Shown here: positions 7,984-12,973 of the stretch, in pieces
Position numbering within the stretch: the stretch's first letter is position 1
Layout: the number at the start of each line of letters is the position of its first letter
Source: Leucothrix mucor
GTDB lineage: Bacteria > Pseudomonadota > Gammaproteobacteria > Thiotrichales > Thiotrichaceae
DNA: 15,939 nt
Assembly (NCBI GenBank): GCA_011322515.1
Contig: DRMS01000053.1
Location: forward strand, 1 to 15,939
Direction: 5' to 3'
Translations under genes and position numbers: made by a program
Notes under the pieces: model-generated
Databases searched by the model: none
Told to the model about the DNA's origin: nothing
The model's input: the letters and a program-made list of their open reading frames with translations, nothing else

Positions 7984-8011
7984 AATCCAGAGTAAGAAAT
8001 TACTCTGGATT
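7984..8011 (-). promoter_or_regulatory. perfect 12-bp hairpin over the pyrD ribosome-binding region
   Basis: AATCCAGAGTAA pairs exactly with TTACTCTGGATT around a 4-base loop. On the minus strand the 3' arm ends five bases before the GTG start and contains GGA, the only Shine-Dalgarno-like bases at a proper distance. No T-tract follows on either strand, so it does not look like a terminator. E. coli and Salmonella pyrC and pyrD are known to use a 5' hairpin that hides the ribosome-binding site in a pyrimidine-dependent way; a similar role here is inferred from position only. Confidence 0.5.
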
Positions 8012-8038
8012 ATAAGCTTAGGAACAAACACAAAACAA
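8009..8038 (-). promoter_or_regulatory. candidate pyrD-folP promoter
   Basis: A perfect minus-strand -10 box TATAAT (8009-8014) overlaps the outer base of the pyrD hairpin. A weak -35-like TTGTTT (8033-8038, 18-bp spacer) lies inside the terminal repeat of element B3. Transcription would start near 8001-8004, within the 5' arm of the hairpin. The -35 match is poor, so an extended or activated promoter is possible. Confidence 0.45.
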
Positions 8039-8185
8039 CTTCCTGATCTCTAACTTGCTTTTTTATCCCAGCTTGGATGATCTCATTCGTTGCGTAGAGT
8101 AACTATGCGCCTCATGAGTTCATCCAATCTGAAATAAAAATTCTGCGTTAGAACTTCGGGAAGTTATTCCGTGCACGTTCCTTAG
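8017..8185. mobile_element. family B-related miniature element with different termini, copy B3
   Basis: A 169-bp element. The left end reads CTTAGGAAC...AACTTCC and the right end, reversed, reads CTAAGGAACGTGCACGGAAT followed by AACTTCC. The core, around CGTTGCGTAGAGTAACTATGCGCCTC reading in short blocks, matches the cores of B1 and B2, but the outer 20 bp on each side are specific to this copy and to the solo end at 6016-6057. It fills the gap between the 786-residue protein gene and pyrD. No gene is seen in this gap. Confidence 0.6.
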
Positions 8186-8210
8186 TTCTATAGAAAGAGC
8201 GAGATTTACA

Positions 8211-10571
8211 TTACTTTCTGTATCTACGTACAATACGCCGAGATATCATTGTCAAAATACCTTCAGCCTTACTGTCAATAGTTGCTTTATCCTTTTGATC
8301 ATCAGTTTCATCACCAGTGCTTGTTGCATCTTTAGAATCAACATGATCATCAAGAATTTCGGCACCTGCTTTAGCAACAACTCCTGCACCTGCCGCTAGC
8401 GCCGCTGTCTTTGCTACATCTAGTAAAGAGGAATCTTCATCATTATCGGGCGAATCAGATGCATCTCCAGCTAAATAATCAGCGCTATCTTGCTGTGTAC
8501 TATCATCCGTATCAACTGCGTTAGCTTGCTGCTCGGTACTTTCCTCATCGTCAGATTGTATTACAGCTTCCCCTGAAGCTACTTCAACACTATCAGAATC
8601 AGATACTCCATCACTAACCTCTTCCAGTTTTTCAGTGAATTTATCTTCTAGTTCTTCAGTAATCTCTTTTTCTAATTTTTCAGAAAAGGCTTCCTCTAAC
8701 TCTTCCGCCGTCTCATCTTCTAACTTCTTAGAGAAGCTTTCCTCTAACTCTTCCGCCGTCTCATCTTCTAACTTCTTAGAGAAGCTTTCCTCTAACTCTT
8801 CCGCCGTCTCATCTTCTAACTTCTTAGAGAAGCTTTCCTCTAACTCTTCCGCCGTCTCGTCTTCTAGCTTCTTAGAGAAGCTTTCCTCTAACTCTTCCGC
8901 CGTCTCATCTTCTAGCTTCTTAGAGAATCTTTCCTCTAACTCTTCTGTCGTCTCATCTTCTAGCTTCTTAGAGAATCTTTCCTCTAACTCTTCTGTCGTC
9001 TCATCTTCTAGCTTCTTAGAGAATCTTTCCTCTAACTCTTCTGCCGTCTCATCTTCTAGCTTCTTAGAGAATCTTTCCTCTAACTCTTCCGCCGTCTCAT
9101 CTTCTAGCTTTTTAGAAAAGCTTTCCTCTAACTTTTCCTCTGTACTATCCGCAACTTCTTCGAGGGCACCAGAAACAACATTGTCGCTTTCATTATCGAG
9201 AAGGTCAGTTCCAACTTTAGTAGCAAGCCCTACTCCTGCCGTTGCAACAGTCGCTTTGACAATATCTGATATTGAACTATCTGAGTCAGTCTCTTCCGCA
9301 ATATCCTCATTATCAGAGTCAATTGCCTCATCGCTATTAATATCCTCTGATATTTCGGTAAGTTTATCGCCAATTTCCTCAGATGTATCAGTAGCAGTTT
9401 CACTATCAACTATTGTGTTAACCGCGTCTTCGAGATGATCAACAGACATTTCAAGATCTGATTCAGTCTCTTCACTATGTTGAGTCTCATCGACTACTTC
9501 ATTATCAATATCCTGTTGGCTCTCTACAGCCGAGTTAGTTAAATCAGGCAGCTCTTCCGAAACATTTTCAATTGCATCATCATTATCAATCTCAACAACC
9601 TCTTCGGCTACTTTTTCTGATTCAATATCAGCAATAGTATCTACAAGCTCTTCTGCGGGCTCATTTATATCCTCTTCCGCATCCTTTCCAACAGCATCTG
9701 TCCCAACTTTAGCTGCGATACCAGCACCTGCTACAATCGCGGCAGTTTTAGCAACATCAAGCAATGAACTGCCATCCTTATCATCAACTATATCAGCCGC
9801 ATCACTAGACTCAGTGAGAACTTCTGAATTTCCTGAAATAATATTTGATGTTTCATCGAAACCTTTATCATTAACGTCCAAATCAACCTTATCAATATCT
9901 GATGAGGGCGCTGTAAGTTTCGTCTTAACATTAGCATTTATACCTTCAACAATTTCGTTTTTAGCTTCTTTAGCTGATGCTTCAATATCAACGATAGTAT
10001 CATCTACTTTTTCCTCTACCTCAACGATCGTATCGTTACTACCTGCAACAACATCCTCTACTTTCGCCTCGGTCTTATCTTTAATATCAGTAATAAGGTC
10101 TACTTTTTCAGTAACATCACTCCCAACCTCAACGACCTTATCGCTACTATCTGCAACAATACCCTCTACTTTCGCCTCAGCCTTATCTTTAATATCAGTG
10201 GCAATGTCTACTGTTTCAGACTCTACAAAAGCCTCGCTAAGGGGGTTCTTTTCATTATCATCGCCGTCACCTGATGCCATTTTTGCAATAACGGCTGCGC
10301 TTGTTGTTGCCGCTGCGGCCGATATAGCTACTTTTTTAACTGTGCCAGAAGAATTCTCTATACTGCTAATATCGTCACTACCCACAGCTTTCGAAGCTTT
10401 ATGTTTAGTACCGACTGCTGACTTGATAGTATTAGATGTATCACTGTGATGAGCAATGTTGCCAATATCAGATTTTTTACAAAATAACCCTTTGATATAA
10501 CGCCCAAGTAGCCAACCAAGTACAAATATCGCGACAGACAAAAACACAGTTTGTATTATAAAAGGAAGCAT
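8211..10571 (-). CDS. membrane-anchored acidic repeat protein
   Basis: Family not recognised; 786 residues. A single N-terminal membrane helix (about 3-24, flanked by RYIKGLFCKK) is followed by a long, very acidic region. Two copies of TDIKDK(A/T)EAKVE lie at about 125-137 and 161-173. Three Ala/Gly-rich segments of the form SSLLDVAKTAA-AGAG-AKVG stand at about 268-292, 432-456 and 714-738, with a weaker one near 76-98. Residues about 475-650 are eleven 16-residue units of the type EELEESFSKKLEDETA, strongly helical and probably coiled coil. The C-terminus is basic and amphipathic (ILTMISRRIVRRYRK). A likely picture is an anchored, extended envelope protein, though which side of the membrane it faces is not certain. 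It is last in an operon with a BON/OmpA protein and a miniprotein; AGGAGG inside the miniprotein's final codons lies 8 bases before this ATG, indicating translational coupling. Confidence 0.85.
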   Translation of the reverse strand: MLPFIIQTVFLSVAIFVLGWLLGRYIKGLFCKKSDIGNIAHHSDTSNTIKSAVGTKHKASKAVGSDDISSIENSSGTVKKVAISAAAATTSAAVIAKMASGDGDDNEKNPLSEAFVESETVDIATDIKDKAEAKVEGIVADSSDKVVEVGSDVTEKVDLITDIKDKTEAKVEDVVAGSNDTIVEVEEKVDDTIVDIEASAKEAKNEIVEGINANVKTKLTAPSSDIDKVDLDVNDKGFDETSNIISGNSEVLTESSDAADIVDDKDGSSLLDVAKTAAIVAGAGIAAKVGTDAVGKDAEEDINEPAEELVDTIADIESEKVAEEVVEIDNDDAIENVSEELPDLTNSAVESQQDIDNEVVDETQHSEETESDLEMSVDHLEDAVNTIVDSETATDTSEEIGDKLTEISEDINSDEAIDSDNEDIAEETDSDSSISDIVKATVATAGVGLATKVGTDLLDNESDNVVSGALEEVADSTEEKLEESFSKKLEDETAEELEERFSKKLEDETAEELEERFSKKLEDETTEELEERFSKKLEDETTEELEERFSKKLEDETAEELEESFSKKLEDETAEELEESFSKKLEDETAEELEESFSKKLEDETAEELEESFSKKLEDETAEELEEAFSEKLEKEITEELEDKFTEKLEEVSDGVSDSDSVEVASGEAVIQSDDEESTEQQANAVDTDDSTQQDSADYLAGDASDSPDNDEDSSLLDVAKTAALAAGAGVVAKAGAEILDDHVDSKDATSTGDETDDQKDKATIDSKAEGILTMISRRIVRRYRK
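8605..9132. repeat. 48-bp tandem repeat array, 11 units, inside the acidic protein gene
   Basis: Nine consecutive units at 8701-9132 are nearly identical at the DNA level (each beginning TCTTCYGYCGTCTCRTCTTC on the plus strand). Two more diverged units lie at 8653-8700 and 8605-8652. The unit is exactly 16 codons, so gain or loss keeps the frame. Sub-variants occur in blocks (AAGCTTTCC against AATCTTTCC; CGCC, TGTC and TGCC), the pattern of recent expansion by slippage or unequal exchange. Confidence 0.93.
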
Positions 10572-10574
10572 TAT

Positions 10575-10673
10575 TTAATCCTCCTCGTTAAAATTAGAAA
10601 AAAAGCCCATCACTAAGCCAAACACAAAAAACAGGACTAACCAAACATATAGGTTTGAAACTAAATACAGCAT
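10575..10673 (-). CDS. 32-residue single-helix membrane miniprotein
   Basis: A 33-codon frame: start ATG 10671-10673, stop TAA 10575-10577. It encodes MLYLVSNLYVWLVLFFVFG followed by LVMGFFSNFNEED, one hydrophobic helix (about 4-25) with an acidic C-terminal tail. AAGGGG stands 7 bases before the ATG, overlapping the stop region of the upstream OmpA-like gene. The last codons (AAC GAG GAG GAT) also supply the ribosome-binding site of the downstream 786-residue gene, only 3 bp away. The good ribosome-binding site, membrane-helix composition and tight packing between two genes make it a real gene. Function unknown; by position it could be a small partner of the flanking envelope proteins, like ArfB in the mycobacterial ArfABC operon. 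Confidence 0.75.
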   Translation of the reverse strand: MLYLVSNLYVWLVLFFVFGLVMGFFSNFNEED

Positions 10674-10684
10674 AATGCAACCCC

Positions 10685-11980
10685 TTACTTAACAGAAAAT
10701 GTAATACGACGATTTTGTGCGCGACCTTCAGCGGTATCATTCGATGCCACTGGCTCTGATTCCCCAAAGCCTTTTGATGTAATAATTGCACTACTAACAC
10801 CAATGCCAACTAAATGTGTTTTAACTGCATTAGCACGACGCTGACTTAAAGCTAGATTATAGACCTCTGAGCCTGCGCTATCGGTATGTCCACTAACCAC
10901 TATTCGAGTGTCTGGCAATGTTACTCTACATTCTCCAATAACATTGGATATTTGTTGCAATAAGGAAAAACTCGATTTTTTGATATTAGCCTTGTTGGTT
11001 CGGAAAAGAATAGTTTTACCCAACATGGTTTTATTTAGTTTTGTCTGACAGACACTAACTTGAACCGCTTTCTCTGCTACTTTGGCTTTTTTCTCAGCCT
11101 GTTTTTTAGCCTGTACCTTTTCAGCCGCTATTTTTGCCTCTGCTTCCTGTTTTTTAGCCATTAACCTTTCAGCATCAGCTTTTTCAGCAGCCAATTTTTT
11201 AGTCTCTGCCTCTTCAGCTACTAATGTTTGCGCTTTTTCAGCCTTGACCTTTTCCGCAGCAAGTTTATCCGCTACCATTTTTCTTTCATTGGCTTCTGCT
11301 TTTTCAGCCGCTAATCTTTCAGCTTTCGCCTTTTCTTCTGCAATAGCCTTTGCTGCTGCAACATCAATTTCTAGATTGTTAGTAAAATTCAAACCTAAAG
11401 CACTACTACCTGCCTGAATCGCAGATGTAATATCAGAACGCATATCTTCACCCAAAACAAGTCCTGAAAGTGTTATTACCCCATCTTTTGGTGAAAACTC
11501 ATCACTAATCGTTAACTTATTGTCAATCTTATCCAGACCTACTTTATCACCAACCAACTTGAGCATTTCATCTACTTTTTGCTGCGAGGAAAGAACACCT
11601 TCAAGCACAAGCTTTCCATCTTTATGTGTATACTTTGCAGTAAGGGCACGTTTTTTTAACAGTACCACCTTAATATCGCTATTAACTTCACGCACACCCT
11701 CTACACTAAGCACTGCCTGAATAGCATTATCACGATCTGCCTCAGTCGTTGCGGTACCTGTTAGTAGAACGTCTCGGGCACGCCCATCAAGATCAACACT
11801 AGCCCAATGAGCTCCTGCATCATTAAGTTTTTGTGTAGTACGAGTGTGGAGATCTTTTTCAATAACTCCCCGTTTTGTAACAAACATTAACGTATAGAGG
11901 AGGGGTATACCCGCAAGAGCAAGAAACCACCACCAACCTCTCGATAGTCCAGAACAACAGCATGAGCGCCCTTTTGCCAT
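10685..11980 (-). CDS. membrane-anchored BON-domain / OmpA-like peptidoglycan-binding protein
   Basis: A 431-residue envelope protein. After a short Cys-rich cytoplasmic start (CCC at 7-9) there is one membrane helix (about 16-35). A BON domain follows (about 43-106, with VDLDGRARDVLLTGTA), then two further BON-like segments (about 110-160 and 164-207). An Ala/Lys/Glu-rich coiled coil (about 208-305) leads to a C-terminal OmpA domain (309-431). That domain keeps SGHTDSAGS, the LSQRRANAV helix, GFGESEP and the NRR motif near the end that together bind peptidoglycan diaminopimelate. C311 and C351 bracket the first half of the OmpA fold, as do the disulfide cysteines of mycobacterial ArfA (OmpATb), which also has a TM-BON-OmpA order. 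There is no signal peptidase site, so it stays anchored in the inner membrane and probably reaches the wall. A TAAGG box precedes the ATG. First gene of the three-gene operon. Confidence 0.88.
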   Translation of the reverse strand: MAKGRSCCCSGLSRGWWWFLALAGIPLLYTLMFVTKRGVIEKDLHTRTTQKLNDAGAHWASVDLDGRARDVLLTGTATTEADRDNAIQAVLSVEGVREVNSDIKVVLLKKRALTAKYTHKDGKLVLEGVLSSQQKVDEMLKLVGDKVGLDKIDNKLTISDEFSPKDGVITLSGLVLGEDMRSDITSAIQAGSSALGLNFTNNLEIDVAAAKAIAEEKAKAERLAAEKAEANERKMVADKLAAEKVKAEKAQTLVAEEAETKKLAAEKADAERLMAKKQEAEAKIAAEKVQAKKQAEKKAKVAEKAVQVSVCQTKLNKTMLGKTILFRTNKANIKKSSFSLLQQISNVIGECRVTLPDTRIVVSGHTDSAGSEVYNLALSQRRANAVKTHLVGIGVSSAIITSKGFGESEPVASNDTAEGRAQNRRITFSVK

Positions 11981-12030
11981 AATATTTACCTTAGTTTTAA
12001 TAGGAGGAGTACTGATAGACAGATGATTTC

Positions 12031-12059
12031 AGTATATGTCAAGAAATTATATTTGTCAC
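12031..12059 (-). promoter_or_regulatory. sigma70-type promoter of the BON/OmpA operon
   Basis: Minus-strand GTGACA (12054-12059) and TATACT (12031-12036) are 17 bp apart, about 50 bases before the ATG at 11980. A perfect TTGACA overlaps the spacer but has only a poor -10 at 17 bp. The spacing and the -10 match make this the best promoter in the window. Confidence 0.6.
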
Positions 12060-12171
12060 CCCCATCAAATCAGCTAATAGAGAGAAAATACAATACACAT
12101 TAAGCATATAGATGATACTAGATGACAACGATAGAAATATCTACTGACTTTTAAAACAATTTTCAGGTGTA

Positions 12172-12207
12172 AGTCACTCATAGCTAAGACACGCTATGAG
12201 TCTGACT
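12172..12207. terminator. strong hairpin upstream of the BON/OmpA operon
   Basis: CTCATAGC pairs perfectly with GCTATGAG around an 8-base loop. The stem extends, after a 2-base bulge, by AGTCA/TGACT. It lies between the end of the Rieske-like gene and the operon promoter. On the minus strand it could end transcription from the genes upstream, now separated from it by the A4 insertion. On the plus strand it is followed by a T-rich stretch, but no gene precedes it there. Confidence 0.4.
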
Positions 12208-12221
12208 CTATTACTTTTTAT

Positions 12222-12522
12222 GATTACCAGCTTAAGGCGAAACAGCTAACAGCAATTCCCATTCAAGCAGTAGACCGCATTACATTAAGGCTCTAAAAAT
12301 AGCAGTGGTTTGCTGGTTTTTAACCAAATGGCTTACTACTGTTGTTTACCTTAAATTAGAGCGGGAATTGCTGAACAGCTAATGTTTATGCTCTTCACCC
12401 GCACCCTTCAACAAGCTCAGGAAGCGGTGTCCTGAGTCTACCGAAGGGCTAGCTCCCTGAGCTTGTCGAAGGGTGCGGGTTGTTTGCTATGACGTTACTT
12501 GTCCCGCCTTAAGTTGGTAGCC
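12222..12522. mobile_element. family A element, copy A4, interrupted by a second element
   Basis: Inverted relative to A1. The right end, reversed, reads GGCTACCAACTTAAGGCGGG and the left end reads GATTACCAGCTTAAGGCG. The asymmetric inner flanks of A1 (GTCATAGCAAACAACCCGC near one end, GGGTGAA-AGCA-AA-ATTA near the other) are conserved too. CTTTTTAT occurs at 12214-12221 and 12526-12533, an 8-bp target duplication that contains the stop codon of the neighbouring Rieske-like gene. The palindrome is longer than in A1 because of an extra internal CCGAAGGGCTAGCTCC stretch. A 124-bp element with its own target duplication is nested near the left end. Confidence 0.75.
12250..12373. mobile_element. 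nested 124-bp miniature element with perfect 9-bp target duplication
   Basis: Perfect 11-bp terminal inverted repeats, CAGCAATTCCC and GGGAATTGCTG, bound a 124-bp non-coding segment. The 9-mer AACAGCTAA stands directly outside both ends (12241-12249 and 12374-12382). Removing the element and one 9-mer restores the left arm of family A, including the GGGTGAA...AGCTGTT...CGCC order of copy A1, so it inserted after A4. The transposase family cannot be named from the termini alone. Confidence 0.85.
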
Positions 12523-12529
12523 ACCCTTT

Positions 12530-12970
12530 TTATTTCCAAGTACCAATAAAAAGCTTTTTCCGAATGGCTAAAAAATAATGCGGTGGAGATTCCAAGTCAT
12601 CCGCCCTACTCTGACCAATTGGCTCCCCTAGCTGATTATATTGAGTCCCTGTACACGTATCTTTTAATATGCGCCCATTAAAAAAGAGTGGGCAGTTGCC
12701 TGAATCACCCATATCATAGAAAACAAAGTAAGCATTTTGTTGTGCATCATTGCGGTGCAGAATGGATACTCGCTTACCCTGCCATAGAACATGCGTTAAC
12801 TCACCAACCGCTAACTGCTGTAACGACATTTCTATATTCTCTGGTGGCTCTTCTTGCTGTTCTTCATCAGCAACAAAAGCAGAGCCAAACATCACCCCTA
12901 TGAATAGTGCAACACCAATATAGGTCATTAGTTGTAAAATAACACGGTATGTTTGACGCTTGTCTTTCAC
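12530..12970 (-). CDS. membrane-anchored protein resembling a ligand-less Rieske domain
   Basis: A 146-residue protein with one N-terminal membrane helix (about 12-33) and a small outer domain. Parts follow the layout of the bc1-complex Rieske protein: SLQQLAVGELTHVLWQGKRVSILHR (49-73) resembles the strand pair before the cluster, where Rieske proteins have PGQ-V-W-GKPVFI-RR. TCTGTQYNQLGEPI (105-118) resembles CPCHGSxYDLAGRV. ESPPHYFLAIRKKLFIG (127-143) resembles the closing PPY-F----LVIG. The cluster ligands are missing: the second-motif His is Thr and no CTHLGC exists, so no 2Fe-2S cluster is expected. The similarity is a reading by eye and needs a profile search. The start is GTG, 3 bp after the stop of the ClpP-like gene, so the two are co-transcribed. 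The stop codon lies within the target duplication of element A4. Confidence 0.75.
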   Translation of the reverse strand: MKDKRQTYRVILQLMTYIGVALFIGVMFGSAFVADEEQQEEPPENIEMSLQQLAVGELTHVLWQGKRVSILHRNDAQQNAYFVFYDMGDSGNCPLFFNGRILKDTCTGTQYNQLGEPIGQSRADDLESPPHYFLAIRKKLFIGTWK

Positions 12971-12973
12971 CTA

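Noticed and set aside
7984..8011. Reading the pyrD hairpin as an intrinsic terminator of the operon upstream
   Set aside because: No T-tract follows on either strand, and it sits inside the pyrD initiation region.
8635..9438. Long plus-strand frame of repeated SSSFLENLSSNSSAV
   Set aside because: It is the antisense of the 48-bp repeat array and its acidic flanks. The minus-strand frame is longer, has a good ribosome-binding site and a membrane anchor, and belongs to an operon.
9814..10449. Plus-strand Ser/Thr-rich frame of 211 codons
   Set aside because: Antisense of the acidic Asp/Glu/Ala-rich protein; its composition is what GA-rich codons give when read backwards, and no ribosome-binding site was seen.
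121..12522. CRISPR-like reading of the repeated CCCTTCGACAAGCTC palindromes
   Set aside because: The copies are kilobases apart, have no regular spacers and no cas genes nearby; they are dispersed palindromes in small elements.
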